Shown: one piece after another, positions 1-9,490 of the stretch
Layout of the letters: every line of letters starts with the position of its first letter
Position numbering within the stretch: the stretch's first letter is position 1
Origin: Microcystis aeruginosa Ma_MB_S_20031200_S102
GTDB taxonomy: Bacteria > Cyanobacteriota > Cyanobacteriia > Cyanobacteriales > Microcystaceae
Reading direction: 5' to 3'
NCBI GenBank assembly: GCA_007095845.1
Contig: SFBI01000087.1
Location: forward strand, 1-64,000
Length of the DNA stretch: 64,000 nt
Translations under genes and position numbers: made by a program
The notes under the pieces: model-generated
Seen by the model: only the letters and a program-made list of their open reading frames with translations
Databases searched by the model: none
What the model was told of the DNA's origin: nothing

Positions 1-84
1 CCCAGACTAGAAGCCGATCAAGGATAGCGATCGAGCGTTATAATCGAGCCATTACCCCGCGCTTCCGGTCGGGATGAGAAATCT

Positions 85-555
85 ATGATGACCGCTCTCT
101 ACGAAGAAGATTTTGTTCTCTGGACAGAAAAAACCGCCGAACTGTTAAAGCGAAAAGAGTTTGACCTGGTGGACTGGGAAAACCTGATCGAGGAAGTAGA
201 GTGCATGGGAAAAAGCGAGAGACAGGCAATAACGAGTTTATTAACCGTTTTAATCGAACACTTGCTCAAACTATCCTATTGGGAATCGGAAAAAGAACGG
301 AATGCCCGTCATTGGATAGTGGAGATCGCCGCTTTCCGATCGCAATTAGAACAAAAAATAGATAGTGCCACCCTCGTCAACCATGCCCGCGATTCTTGGA
401 AAAAAGCCTATTTAACCGCCAGAAAATCCCTGATTAATGCGCGGATAGTCGATAAAAATGCGATTCCCCTAGAGCCTATATTCACTCTCCAACAGGTATT
501 AGACGGGGACTGGTTCCCGATCGATATCGAACCTTTTTTGGAAACCCGTCCATAA
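85..555 (+). CDS. DUF29 family protein
   Basis: A 156-residue soluble protein with the pattern of the DUF29 family, which is greatly expanded in cyanobacteria: an N-terminal LYEEDFVLWTEKTAELL segment, then a D-W-E-N-L-I-E-E-VE helix, and a central ITSLLTVLIEHLLKLSYW helix. The length is the usual one for the family. No catalytic residues are known and the function is unknown. Two consecutive ATG codons open the frame, so the start may be at 85 or 88. It lies 54 bases upstream of the SNF2-family gene on the same strand, but nothing in the sequence shows they work together. The family assignment is firm; a role cannot be given. Confidence 0.88.
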   Translation: MMTALYEEDFVLWTEKTAELLKRKEFDLVDWENLIEEVECMGKSERQAITSLLTVLIEHLLKLSYWESEKERNARHWIVEIAAFRSQLEQKIDSATLVNHARDSWKKAYLTARKSLINARIVDKNAIPLEPIFTLQQVLDGDWFPIDIEPFLETRP

Positions 556-609
556 ATTGCAGCCATATCCCCGCAAAAAGATTAGGATTATCAGCGAATA
601 TAACCGAAT

Positions 610-3600
610 ATGCAAGATATCGAGCAAATCCGCCGTCAAATCATCGAACGCTACCAACAATTATCGGCACTAGATCAGGTGATCGTCCGTTTTTTTTCCC
701 TAATCTATGAACCGATCGCCCGCAGCACTTTTCTAGAATGTTTAAATCAAGCTCATTACCGCGACGAGAACAACCGGCGACTTAACGGCCAAACCCTGAA
801 ATCCCATTTAGATCTCCTCCTAGAAGCAGAAGTGATCACCCAGGACAAAGGCTACGGGCCGCGTTGTCATCCCCTCCTCGTCGAGATTGCCAGCCGTGAT
901 AGCATTAGCAAGGGAGAATTCAAGCGTTTTGTCGAGATTATCAAGGCAAAACTGCCGCAGCCCCGAACTCGTTGGGATGAAAGCCTAGTTTTTCAGGGAA
1001 AAGAGCAATTAATCCGAGAAATCCGTCTGGCCATCTATCGTCAGGATTTCGACTCGGTCGAACAACAAATCGCCGATTATCAGAAAACCAGCTATTCTTC
1101 CCCAAAAACCAGCCTAGAAGACCTTCTGGTTCTCATCTACGATAACCCCTTCGATGGGGATTGGTTACGGACGCAACCGACCAAATTTCAGGCATTAGCA
1201 CTAAATAGCATTCTTGTCAAGGCTTTTGAAAAAATAACTCGCGCCGATGGAGCTTTTTCCCTCCTAGAAGAACTCTGTCAAGACCAGACCAGTGTTTCCG
1301 AAGCCCATTTGTGGCTCGAACAGGCAATCATCCGAGGACAAAGCGATAAAGTGCGTCGGTATCTCGATCGCCCTTTCCCGGAAAGCCAAGCAGCAGCAAT
1401 CGGGGCGATACGGGGTTGGATTGCCTTTCTGGGCGGGGAAAACAGCAAAGCGATCCAAGAATATACCCTCGCCCTTAAAGCCCTAAAAAAAGCCAAAGGA
1501 AAACAAAAAATCTATTTTTCTTCGATTAGCGGCTTCTCCTTTATTTTTGCCCTCCTCAAAGAAGGAACCCCCGAACGTCTCGCCGAAGCCGCCAACTATA
1601 TCAGTTGGGTGACGCGTCAAAACGATCATCCTTTCAGTCCTATATATGCCCGTCTGGAAAAAATCATCGCTGCCCGTCAGGGAGATATGCAGGCTAAAGA
1701 CGCAATCATCGACGCGACGATCAATCCCTACCAAATGGGCCAGGGTCTAGAGACTCTTATCCATAGTATCTGTCTCTACTGGATGAGCAGCGACATCGCT
1801 AAAAAACATCTGCCCCGCCTACTCTTGCCCCTCTACAAAGATGCCAAGGCGGCCGGCTACCATTGGTTAGCCCTAGAAACCAGGGCCCTACTGTCTCGAC
1901 TCGATCGAGCGCCGGAAGCGGAGGTGGTTATAAAATGGCATCTCCCTTCCCCCCTAGTAGATGCGATCGAACCCCAAGAAGCTTGGCAACTGTGCCTGAA
2001 TGCCTTGACTAATCTGTGCGCGCCAACACCAACCCAGGGTAAATCTAACCCCGTCGTCCGCCTTGCTTGGTTTCTCACTATCCATTCCGAGGATTATTTC
2101 CTGCAACCAAAAGAACAAAAACTCGACGCGCGGGGTAATTGGAGTCGTGGCCGTCCCGTCTCCCTTAAACGTCTGCGAAAAACTGGAGAAATTGACTATT
2201 TAACCCCGCAAGACCTGAAAATTTGCGCCCATATCTTCGTGGAATCCAGTTACTATGGCCAGAACGATTATCACTTTGAGCGCCGGGCCATTATCGAACT
2301 GATCGGTCATCCCCTGGTGTTCTGGGAAGATTCCCCCAGAACGCGGGTAGAAATCGTCGCCGGAGAACCGGAATTGCGAGTAAGAAAGGAAAAATCGGGT
2401 AAATTAATCCTGTCTTTACTGCCCGATCTCAGCGATCGCCAAGAATTGCTGATTTGGAAAGAAACCCCCACTCGCATTAAGGTAATCGAAGTCAAGCCGG
2501 AACACCGAAGCATCGCCGACATTATCGGCAAAAGCAACCGCCTAGAAGTCCCCGACAAGGGCCGGGAAAAAGTCCTAGCCGCGATCAATTCCCTGTCCGG
2601 GATAGTGACAGTACATTCCGATATCGGCGGAGGAAAAGCAGCCCGGTCAGTGGCAGCCGATAGTCAACCCCGGATTCATCTCTTACCGGCCGGAGAGGGT
2701 TTAAAAGTGGCGGTTCTCAGCCGTCCTTTTGGGGCAGCCGGTCCCTATTTCCAGCCCGGAAAAGGGGGAGAAACAGTAATCGCCGAGATCGAGGGGGAAC
2801 GGCTGCAAACCACTAGGGATCTGGCCCTAGAGAAAAAACTGGCCCAAACAGCGATCGATTCTTGTCCGATCCTGATCAGTTTCGAGGAAGAAAATGGCGA
2901 ATGGCGGCTAGAAAATCCAGAAGATTGTCTAGATCTACTGCTGGAATTGCGGGAATTAAACGATAGCGTCCTTGTGGAATGGCCAGAAGGGGAAAAATGG
3001 CGGGTGTCGCGTCAGCTTCGATTACAAGACCTACACCTAAATATCCACAGTCAACGGGATTGGTTTGCCGTCAGTGGGGAACTGCACCTAGAGGAGAAAT
3101 CGGTGCTGAGTATGCAGGAGTTGATGAAATTGCTAGAGGGAGCGCCAGGGCGGTTTATTCCCCTCGGAGATGGTCAATTTCTGGCATTAACCGAGGCATT
3201 TCGGGAACGGTTACAGGAAATGCGTGCTTTCTCGGAAAAGTCCGGCGACGGTTTGCGGTTTCATCCCTTCGCTGCCCCGATTCTCTCGGAACTCACCGAG
3301 GAAGTGGGACAACTCAAGGCCGATAAACGTTGGCGCGATAATTTACAACGCTTTCAGGAGAGTCAGGATTTTACCCCGGAAGTCCCCTCAACTCTACAGG
3401 CAGAATTGCGCGACTATCAATTGGAAGGCTTTCGCTGGTTAGCTAGGCTGGCCCAGTGGGGGGCCGGGGCCTGTTTGGCCGATGATATGGGATTAGGGAA
3501 AACTTTACAGGCCCTGGCAGTGATCCTTACCCGCGCCTCGGAGGGACCGACTTTAGCGATCGCCCCTACTTCAGTATGTTTGAACTGGATTAGTGAGGCG

Positions 3601-4782
3601 GAAAGGTTCGCACCCACCTTAAATATCATCCAATTGGGAACTGGCGATCGGCAAGCACTACTCGATCGACTGCAACCTTTCGATCTGTTGGTCTGTAGCT
3701 ATGGGTTATTACAGCAGGAAGAAGTGGCTACCATGTTGGCCGGGGTGGAATGGCGGACAATCGTTCTCGATGAGGCCCAAGCGATTAAGAATTTCTCCAC
3801 CAAGCGATCGAAAGCAGCGATGAATCTGCGGGGGGATTTTAAACTAATCACCACAGGAACACCGATCGAGAATCATTTAGGAGAATTATGGAATCTTTTC
3901 CGTTTTATTAACCCCGGATTGTTGGGATCCTTGGAAAGTTTTGATCGCCGTTTCGCCACCCCGATCGAAAAATACGGCGATAAAACCGCTCGCGAACAGT
4001 TAAAAAAACTGGTGCGGCCTTTCCTGCTTCGGCGCACAAAAAACCAAGTTCTGGCGGAATTACCGCCCCGTACCGAGATTTTAGTCCCGATCGAGTTAAG
4101 CGTCGAGGAGAAGGCGTTTTACGAGGCCTTACGGCGGCGCGCTTTGGAGAAATTAAGCGAGAGTGACAGTACCGCCGGAGCAAAACATCTCCAGGTACTG
4201 ACAGAGATCATGAAATTACGCCGGGCCTGCTGTCACCCGCAGTTAGTGGCTCCAGATTTGGATTTACCCGGCTCGAAATTGTCCCGTTTCGGGGAAATTC
4301 TGGATGACTTATTAGATAATCAGCATAAAGCGTTGGTATTTAGTCAATTTGTCGATCATTTAGGGATTATCCGCAGTTATCTCGATCAAAGGCAGATAAA
4401 ATATCAATACCTCGATGGTAGTACCCCAGCCAGCGATCGGCAGAAACAGGTGAAAGCGTTTCAAGCGGGGGAAGGGGACGTATTTTTAATTAGTTTAAAA
4501 GCTGGGGGGACAGGATTAAATCTCACCGCAGCCGATTATGTTATCCATCTTGATCCCTGGTGGAATCCCGCAGTGGAGGATCAGGCCTCCGATCGCGCTC
4601 ACCGTATCGGACAAAAACGTCCGGTGACGATTTATCGCTTGGTTGCCAAGGATACGATCGAGGAAAAAATTGTCGATCTGCACCATCATAAACGGGATCT
4701 CGCCGATAGTTTATTGGAGGGGACCGACGCAAGCGGAAAGTTATCTACTGACGAGTTATTACGCTTAATGGCCGAGGGATAA
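610..4782 (+). CDS. SNF2-family DEAD/H-box ATPase (helicase-like)
   Basis: A 1390-residue Swi2/Snf2-type double-stranded DNA translocase. The C-terminal third carries the RecA-like pair: motif I ADDMGLGKT near residue 957, motif II DEAQAIKN near 1054, a LVFSQF strand near 1243, and motif VI QASDRAHRIGQ near 1325. The first 900 residues have no recognised enzyme; they are helical and TPR-like, then a region resembling the bacterial SNF2 regulatory domain. Proteins of this layout are common in cyanobacteria, where they are suspected in chromatin remodelling or DNA repair; none of that is shown here. It ends 18 bases before the convergent aminotransferase gene. The enzyme class is certain, the cellular role is not. 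Confidence 0.93.
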   Translation: MQDIEQIRRQIIERYQQLSALDQVIVRFFSLIYEPIARSTFLECLNQAHYRDENNRRLNGQTLKSHLDLLLEAEVITQDKGYGPRCHPLLVEIASRDSISKGEFKRFVEIIKAKLPQPRTRWDESLVFQGKEQLIREIRLAIYRQDFDSVEQQIADYQKTSYSSPKTSLEDLLVLIYDNPFDGDWLRTQPTKFQALALNSILVKAFEKITRADGAFSLLEELCQDQTSVSEAHLWLEQAIIRGQSDKVRRYLDRPFPESQAAAIGAIRGWIAFLGGENSKAIQEYTLALKALKKAKGKQKIYFSSISGFSFIFALLKEGTPERLAEAANYISWVTRQNDHPFSPIYARLEKIIAARQGDMQAKDAIIDATINPYQMGQGLETLIHSICLYWMSSDIAKKHLPRLLLPLYKDAKAAGYHWLALETRALLSRLDRAPEAEVVIKWHLPSPLVDAIEPQEAWQLCLNALTNLCAPTPTQGKSNPVVRLAWFLTIHSEDYFLQPKEQKLDARGNWSRGRPVSLKRLRKTGEIDYLTPQDLKICAHIFVESSYYGQNDYHFERRAIIELIGHPLVFWEDSPRTRVEIVAGEPELRVRKEKSGKLILSLLPDLSDRQELLIWKETPTRIKVIEVKPEHRSIADIIGKSNRLEVPDKGREKVLAAINSLSGIVTVHSDIGGGKAARSVAADSQPRIHLLPAGEGLKVAVLSRPFGAAGPYFQPGKGGETVIAEIEGERLQTTRDLALEKKLAQTAIDSCPILISFEEENGEWRLENPEDCLDLLLELRELNDSVLVEWPEGEKWRVSRQLRLQDLHLNIHSQRDWFAVSGELHLEEKSVLSMQELMKLLEGAPGRFIPLGDGQFLALTEAFRERLQEMRAFSEKSGDGLRFHPFAAPILSELTEEVGQLKADKRWRDNLQRFQESQDFTPEVPSTLQAELRDYQLEGFRWLARLAQWGAGACLADDMGLGKTLQALAVILTRASEGPTLAIAPTSVCLNWISEAERFAPTLNIIQLGTGDRQALLDRLQPFDLLVCSYGLLQQEEVATMLAGVEWRTIVLDEAQAIKNFSTKRSKAAMNLRGDFKLITTGTPIENHLGELWNLFRFINPGLLGSLESFDRRFATPIEKYGDKTAREQLKKLVRPFLLRRTKNQVLAELPPRTEILVPIELSVEEKAFYEALRRRALEKLSESDSTAGAKHLQVLTEIMKLRRACCHPQLVAPDLDLPGSKLSRFGEILDDLLDNQHKALVFSQFVDHLGIIRSYLDQRQIKYQYLDGSTPASDRQKQVKAFQAGEGDVFLISLKAGGTGLNLTAADYVIHLDPWWNPAVEDQASDRAHRIGQKRPVTIYRLVAKDTIEEKIVDLHHHKRDLADSLLEGTDASGKLSTDELLRLMAEG

Positions 4783-4800
4783 AAATATCCCCGACGCGCT

Positions 4801-6015
4801 TTAAACTAACTTTTTGATAGCCGCTACTAACTGCTCGATTTCTGAGGGCAAAGTGAAATAATGAACACAGGCACGCACACAGAGGGGGTCGAGGAGAGTT
4901 CGCAGTAAAAATCCTTGTTTTTCTAGCTGTTGCACTAAATTTTGTGGGGTGATGGCCGAGTCAATTTGAAAGGAAACTAAACCGGATTCTGGCGGAGAAT
5001 TTTTTAAACATTTTACCCCTTTAATCGTCTTTAATTCTTCCCAGAGATAAGCCGCTAATTGACAGATTTTTTCGTATCTTTGTCCCCCATCACCCCAGGC
5101 GTTATGTACCGCAATAGTTGCCCTTAAACCCTCAAATTGAGGATAGGCAGAAGTGGCCACTTCAAAGCGTCTAGCGTCTGGTTTCCAACCGATAGGCTGT
5201 CCTCGGTTATCTGTTTCAATACCGCGCCAACCGATAAAAGTGGGCTGTAAACTAGGGAAAATTTCGGGACGAATATACAATCCTCCCACACCGGCCGGTC
5301 CACACCACCATTTATGACCCGTAAAAGCATAACAATCGGCGCCAGTAGCGCTTAAATTTAAGGGCAAACAGCCCACGGATTGGGCAGCATCCACCACCAC
5401 TAAAACGGGTTTTTCAGTGACAGAATTATCATGACAAAGCTGCGAGATTTCCTTGAGGGGTAAAACCTGTCCAGTATTCCAGAGAACGTGACTAATCACC
5501 AAAACCCTAGTTTTTGGCCGTAAATGAGCGGAAATAACTTCTATGGGGTTGCCGCCGTTTAAAGTTTCCCGAATAGGACAAGTGGAGATTTCCAGATGAT
5601 AACGACGGGCAATTTCCCGAACTGTGGCGATAATTCCGGGGTGTTCACAATCGGTTAGTAAAATATGTTCCCCCGCTTGCCAATCCACTCCCCAGAGGGC
5701 GATATTACAGCCTACAGTGACATCCTCGGTGATAGAGAGATTGCTGGGATTGATTCCCAATTCTTGCGCCATTTCTTGCCTGAGAAGTTCCGTTTTTTTG
5801 GTAATCCAATCGTTTACCTGTCCTGAAAAAGGCCCCTTTTGTTGGAGAAAATTATAGGTATCGATAATCGCTTCTAATCCGGCCTTGGGCAAGGTTCCCT
5901 GACCACCGAAATTAAAATAAACTTTATTGCTAAGTCCCCGAAATTCCTGTCTTTGTTCGGCTAAATCCGGTTTGCTAAGGACGTAATCGAGGCTATTTTC
6001 GTCTAAATTCTGCAT
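4801..6015 (-). CDS. class V aminotransferase (cysteine desulfurase / isopenicillin N epimerase-like)
   Basis: A 404-residue fold-type I PLP enzyme. The Schiff-base lysine is K235 in the FTGHKWWCG motif, with the cofactor-binding VVDAAQSVG strand about 25 residues before it and a TEDVTVGCNIAL phosphate-loop segment near residue 96. The N-terminus reads YFNFGGQGTLP, as in cyanobacterial isopenicillin-N-epimerase-like and SufS-like enzymes. C-terminal cysteines are present (LLDPLCVRACVHYF), but the flexible SufS or IscS active-site cysteine loop is not evident. The substrate is therefore open: sulfur transfer from cysteine or cystine is one option (family knowledge). The next gene upstream is a DUF3082 protein on the same strand, 57 bases away. 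Confidence 0.87.
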   Translation of the reverse strand: MQNLDENSLDYVLSKPDLAEQRQEFRGLSNKVYFNFGGQGTLPKAGLEAIIDTYNFLQQKGPFSGQVNDWITKKTELLRQEMAQELGINPSNLSITEDVTVGCNIALWGVDWQAGEHILLTDCEHPGIIATVREIARRYHLEISTCPIRETLNGGNPIEVISAHLRPKTRVLVISHVLWNTGQVLPLKEISQLCHDNSVTEKPVLVVVDAAQSVGCLPLNLSATGADCYAFTGHKWWCGPAGVGGLYIRPEIFPSLQPTFIGWRGIETDNRGQPIGWKPDARRFEVATSAYPQFEGLRATIAVHNAWGDGGQRYEKICQLAAYLWEELKTIKGVKCLKNSPPESGLVSFQIDSAITPQNLVQQLEKQGFLLRTLLDPLCVRACVHYFTLPSEIEQLVAAIKKLV

Positions 6016-6072
6016 AAGCGAGGAGATGGGGTTTAGTTATCAATGGGAATTGGGCAGTTTAAAACTGTAATT

Positions 6073-6369
6073 TTACGAATTAGTTTGTTGATTGCGCTTA
6101 AGTAGTAATTGGATAGCCAAAAGAATTAAACCAATGGTGACAAAAGCAAAAATAAAGGTTCCTAGAGAAGCTAACCCAAAAACTAAAGTGCGGACAGCAC
6201 TGCCAATTCTCAAGGCGATCAGACTGTGAGCAACCATCGGTTTTGAGTAAAAAGAATGACCGATCGCCGCCGTGAGATAATAGAGAATTGTCCCCAATGC
6301 TGCCGAAATTGCCGCACCAACTAAACAGCGAGTTGGGGTAACTTTTTGGGTTTCTAATTCTGTGGTCAT
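6073..6369 (-). CDS. DUF3082-type membrane protein
   Basis: A 98-residue protein with two predicted transmembrane helices, roughly residues 14-36 (GAAISAALGTILYYLTAAIG) and 62-88 (LVFGLASLGTFIFAFVTIGL), and a short polar tail. The conserved IALRIGSAVRTLV stretch between the helices is the feature that recalls the cyanobacterial DUF3082 family. The function is unknown; a thylakoid or plasma membrane location is inference from the helices. It is co-directional with the downstream aminotransferase gene and could share its transcript. The start codon is followed directly by a compact soluble leader, as expected. Confidence 0.8.
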   Translation of the reverse strand: MTTELETQKVTPTRCLVGAAISAALGTILYYLTAAIGHSFYSKPMVAHSLIALRIGSAVRTLVFGLASLGTFIFAFVTIGLILLAIQLLLKRNQQTNS

Positions 6370-6859
6370 TATTTTTTATTCCTCAACTATTAATTCTATT
6401 GCCTTATTGCTACGGCTAATCATTTTCAATCGATCGGCTATGATCGCGATTCGTTCCTATTCTAACCTCATGAGCGCGGGTAATCAGGAAAACGAAAATT
6501 TTCCAACCGACTAGGCTTAAACTAGCACAAAGAGTGGCTAATAAGCTGTTGACTATCTAAATTACTGGTTAAGACTGCACCAGAGAAGGGAGTGCCGGAG
6601 ATTTTTTGCTCTGTTCGGTAAACAGTAAAACTCCTGCAAAAATCGCAACTCCGCAAAGTAAAACACCCAGATGTGAGGTACACCAGATTAACAGTGAACA
6701 CTCATTATATATTAATAAATATAAATAAATGTGAAGTAATTTAAGTTTCAAGAAGAATGAACCCGATCTTTTTTAGGATGGTGGTAAAACTGATTTTCAA
6801 TTTCTCAGGTTGAAAGATGAATCCAGATTAAGCTATCTGAATGATAAGAGGACAAGCCA
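6370..6859. other. intergenic stretch without a convincing gene
   Basis: This 490-base gap lies between the divergently read DUF3082 gene and a small zinc-finger-like gene. A 60-codon minus-strand frame at 6569-6751 would encode a Tyr/Leu-rich hydrophobic peptide with a possible membrane helix (GVLLCGVAIFAGVLLF). I see no good ribosome binding site for it and the N-terminal half lies in AT-rich low-complexity sequence. It may be a remnant of a membrane-protein gene. No RNA gene or inverted repeat stood out. Confidence 0.3.
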
Positions 6860-7054
6860 ATGTTTGAAGATTTTACCTATATTACTGATGAGGCTTTTTT
6901 AGAGAATTATTGGTGGGAAGAAAAAGTTATTTGTCCCCACTGCCAAGGCAAAGGGAGAATCTATCTAGAGACGGAGAATGAATCCGTCCCCTGTAAATTC
7001 TGTGAGGGTAAAGGAATTATTAAACGAAAACAGGAGGAAACTAACTATTCCTAA
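6860..7054 (+). CDS. small protein with two CxxCxGxG-type zinc motifs
   Basis: A 64-residue protein with CPHCQGKGRI near residue 25 and CKFCEGKGII near residue 46. These are two halves of a DnaJ-like zinc-binding finger, each in the form C-x2-C-x-G-x-G. The N-terminus is acidic and aromatic (FEDFTYITDEAFLENYWWEEK). Isolated pairs of such motifs occur in small chaperone-linked or photosystem-assembly factors, but nothing here fixes a partner. A GAGGACAAGCCA segment precedes the ATG as a weak ribosome binding site. The gene stands alone, convergent with the CpcD-like gene 26 bases downstream. Real gene likely; function unknown. Confidence 0.7.
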   Translation: MFEDFTYITDEAFLENYWWEEKVICPHCQGKGRIYLETENESVPCKFCEGKGIIKRKQEETNYS

Positions 7055-7080
7055 AAATCTGTATAATTAGATACCATACA

Positions 7081-7497
7081 TTAAAAATCTTCTTGAGTTA
7101 AAACCTCTGGCTGACATTGTTTAATTTCGCTGTTAATTCCCAGAGCGGATTCTGATTGTAGGTCTTCGATATAACCAGATTGATGGGATAAAGCTTCAGA
7201 AAAACTCTCGAAAGGACCGAAATAATAGAGACATTTCGGCTGAGTGGTGGTGATCTCTATCCACCAGGGTTGAGAGGGTAAACTAGGCTTGATTGAGACA
7301 GTTTCTGGGTCAATAGGCCTTATACTAAGAATCTTGGCCCCTTGGCGCAGGAGGCGCTGTGTTTCTTGACTCATGCGGCTTTTAGGTACTCGCAGGACTG
7401 TCCGGGAGAAGCGTTGAGGCAAAGAGCCAGAAGAACCGGAAAAAACAACTTCATAGAGAAATATTTGATTCTCTCCCTGATTATTAGCCTCTAGCAT
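7081..7497 (-). CDS. CpcD-like/DUF1816 protein (phycobilisome linker-related)
   Basis: A 138-residue protein with two parts. Residues about 12-60 read like the CpcD linker domain: a FLYEVVFSG strand, then TVLRVPKSRMSQETQRLLRQ and GAKILSIRPI, matching the VPYxRMxxExQRIxxxGGKIVSIxPL pattern of rod-capping and other linkers. Residues about 75-112 carry a DUF1816-type module (WWIEITTTQPKCLYYFGPF and the SGYIEDLQ end). DUF1816 proteins are cyanobacterial and often co-occur with phycobilisome genes. A role in capping or tuning the antenna is inference. No other antenna gene is in the window, so it is an orphan. The 530 bases upstream are non-coding and would contain its promoter. Confidence 0.8.
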   Translation of the reverse strand: MLEANNQGENQIFLYEVVFSGSSGSLPQRFSRTVLRVPKSRMSQETQRLLRQGAKILSIRPIDPETVSIKPSLPSQPWWIEITTTQPKCLYYFGPFESFSEALSHQSGYIEDLQSESALGINSEIKQCQPEVLTQEDF

Positions 7498-8028
7498 ACA
7501 GAAAAGATTCTCTTTTGGGGATAAGGGTTAAAAAAAACAGACGCTACTTTGAGCAGATGACTCAAGCAAAATCATCTCCTAACAGAGTATCGCATCTTGA
7601 TACGATAGCATAGAGCGGCAAAAAGTTAAGTTTTGACCTACTCTCCCTTCACAGCATAGCTTGAGGGGAGATTGTTCAAGATGCTGTAGCCGAATATATG
7701 ACAGTTATCTTAATGGTGAGGTACAAAGTTTTCGTTGTGGGGAGTCGGTGGTCGATAGTAAATCCTGTTATACTTCATCTTTATGATAAACACTATCCAT
7801 AGGGTTTGCTGAAAGTTTTTCTAGGGGTATGGTGTGGGGTTTTCCCCATTTTTAGGTGGTCAATTACCTAATTTTCAGGGAAAAAGTACCTAAATTTTCC
7901 CACCGAACAGTCTAATGGCTGGCACTTTTTAATTTCAAAAAGACCTAAAGATATTATCCAACAATGTTTTTAGATTTATTCAGCAATCTGTCAAGAATAT
8001 TCAAGACAAATAGAGTTTTTTAAAAAAT
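7498..8028. other. long intergenic region with one short hairpin
   Basis: No supported gene is seen in these 531 bases between the divergent CpcD-like gene and the sensor kinase gene. A short GGGG-TTTT-CCCC hairpin at 7836-7847 is followed by ATTTTT on the plus strand, which would fit a weak terminator, yet there is no plus-strand gene ahead of it within the gap. A small untranslated RNA ending there is possible but unsupported. Two ACCTAA-containing short repeats follow at about 7866 and 7889. Confidence 0.3.
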
Positions 8029-9135
8029 ATGCAGCTACCAAAATTAAGCTTAGGAACCAGATTATTTTTATCCCATCTCCTGGTTATGGTGGTGGGATTG
8101 AGTAGCTTTATTATCATTGCTAAGTTATCTTCTCCACGAATGTTTGTTTTGCGTTTAGAACAGTTAGAAAGGCAGGGATTTTTTACCGTGCGCTCGGCGA
8201 GAACTTTCTTAGTTAGGGGTTTTGAGACAGCTTGGGATAGTAGTGCCATTTGGTCATTTATTGCGGGGGGAAGTACGGCCGGTTATCTAAGTTTTTTGGT
8301 TTCTCAACGCATTATGAAACCGGTAAAACAAATGAAACAAATCACTAAAAATTTTGCTGAAGGGGATTTATCGGCGCGAGTTCCAGAAAGCGAAATCCCA
8401 GAATTAAATCAATTAGCCATTAGTTTTAATCAGATGGCGATTAGTTTAGCCGATGTGGAAAAAAGGCGCCAGGAATTAATCGGTGATCTTACCCACGAAT
8501 TACGCACCCCTTTAACTGTGGTGCGGGGATATTTAGAAGAATTAGCCGATGGTGCGATCGAACCTAATCCAGAACTTTATCAGAAATTAGTGAAAGAAAC
8601 CCGCAGGTTAGAACGTTTAACCCACGATCTACAGGAACTATCGCAAGCGGAATCTGGTTATCTATCGATTAAACTACAACCGGTTAATTTATTACCTTTG
8701 TTAAATTCTCTCATCGAAAAATTTGCCGATCAACTATTAGAAGATGGACCGACTTTACAGTTAGACTGTTCCCCCAATTTACCCTCAGTTATGGCCGATC
8801 CCGATCGCCTGGAACAAATCTTAGTCAATCTGCTCGGTAATGCGATTCGTTACACCGATCATGGTGCAATTACCCTGCAAGTGACAAGGGACAAAAACCA
8901 CCTACAAATTGCCGTTATCGATACGGGAATTGGCATCGCAGCGGAGGATTTACCTTTTATTTTCGAGCGCTTTTGGCGGGCCGATCGTTCTCGTTCCCGT
9001 TATTCTGGGGGTAGTGGTATTGGTTTAGCAATTACCCGTCGTTTAGTGGAATTACACCAAAGTCAAATCGAGGTGGAAAGTGAATTAGGTAAAGGCAGCA
9101 CTTTTCGTTTTTCCCTAGCAATATCTACGAATTGA
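8029..9135 (+). CDS. membrane sensor histidine kinase (HAMP-HisKA-HATPase)
   Basis: A 368-residue two-component sensor kinase. An N-terminal membrane helix (about residues 12-32) and a second hydrophobic stretch (about 77-93) bracket a short external loop. A HAMP linker follows (SQRIMKPVKQMKQITKNFAEGDLSARV in two pieces). The phosphoacceptor is H156 in DLTHELRTPL. The ATPase has the N box NLLGNAIRYTD, the G1 box DTGIGIA, an F box with FERFWRADRS, and the G2 box GGSGIGLAI. The layout is BaeS-like. No response regulator gene is adjacent, so its partner is elsewhere. The start is chosen because the membrane segment begins right after it; the upstream sequence has no obvious ribosome binding site. 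Confidence 0.9.
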   Translation: MQLPKLSLGTRLFLSHLLVMVVGLSSFIIIAKLSSPRMFVLRLEQLERQGFFTVRSARTFLVRGFETAWDSSAIWSFIAGGSTAGYLSFLVSQRIMKPVKQMKQITKNFAEGDLSARVPESEIPELNQLAISFNQMAISLADVEKRRQELIGDLTHELRTPLTVVRGYLEELADGAIEPNPELYQKLVKETRRLERLTHDLQELSQAESGYLSIKLQPVNLLPLLNSLIEKFADQLLEDGPTLQLDCSPNLPSVMADPDRLEQILVNLLGNAIRYTDHGAITLQVTRDKNHLQIAVIDTGIGIAAEDLPFIFERFWRADRSRSRYSGGSGIGLAITRRLVELHQSQIEVESELGKGSTFRFSLAISTN

Positions 9136-9490
9136 GAGATGGGAATTATGAATTATGAAGTGGGGAATTATGAATTATGAATTATGAATTATGGTTCTTC
9201 GGTTTGTTTTATGAAACGGACAGGGTTATAAGAGATAAAACCCTTGTATAGAAAGGCATTTAGCGATTTTTGTCAATTATTTTTGATCTAGAGCGAACTA
9301 ATCAATTAAATCTCTTGCCAGATAAGGATTTAGTCGATTTATGCCCCCATATCGAACGGGGAGGTGAGAATTATGAATTATGAATTATGAATTATGAAGT
9401 GGGGAGGTGGGGAAATTGAACTAAAACCCCAAAACCCTGAAACCCCAACCCCTAACACCTAAAACCTGTATCCTATCTCCTGATAACTGA
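9136..9490. repeat. AATTATGAATTATG-type interspersed repeats
   Basis: The gap between the kinase and mutL contains two clusters of a nonamer tandem repeat (GAATTATGA type), at about 9142-9193 and 9368-9398, each next to AAGTGGGG. It ends in a block of short C/A-rich phrases (9420-9480) of a kind that recurs between genes in Microcystis-like genomes. Between the clusters about 25 codons could be read from 9285, but they have no start and no clear family. No intact gene is present. Confidence 0.6.

Noticed and set aside
2979-3326. 115-codon plus-strand frame inside the SNF2 gene
   Set aside because: Lies wholly within a gene whose frame is confirmed by helicase motifs.
6569-6751. 60-codon hydrophobic minus-strand frame
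   Set aside because: AT-rich origin, no ribosome binding site, no known family; may be a remnant but cannot be supported as a gene.
7836-7852. Terminator of a hidden small RNA upstream of the sensor kinase
   Set aside because: The hairpin stem is only four G-C pairs and no promoter or conserved RNA family is recognisable ahead of it.
9285-9375. About 25 codons (LERTNQLNLLPDKDLVDLCPHIERGG) that recall the start of Crp/Fnr-type regulators
   Set aside because: No start codon or ribosome binding site, too short, and it runs into repeat sequence; the resemblance is not strong enough to call a remnant.
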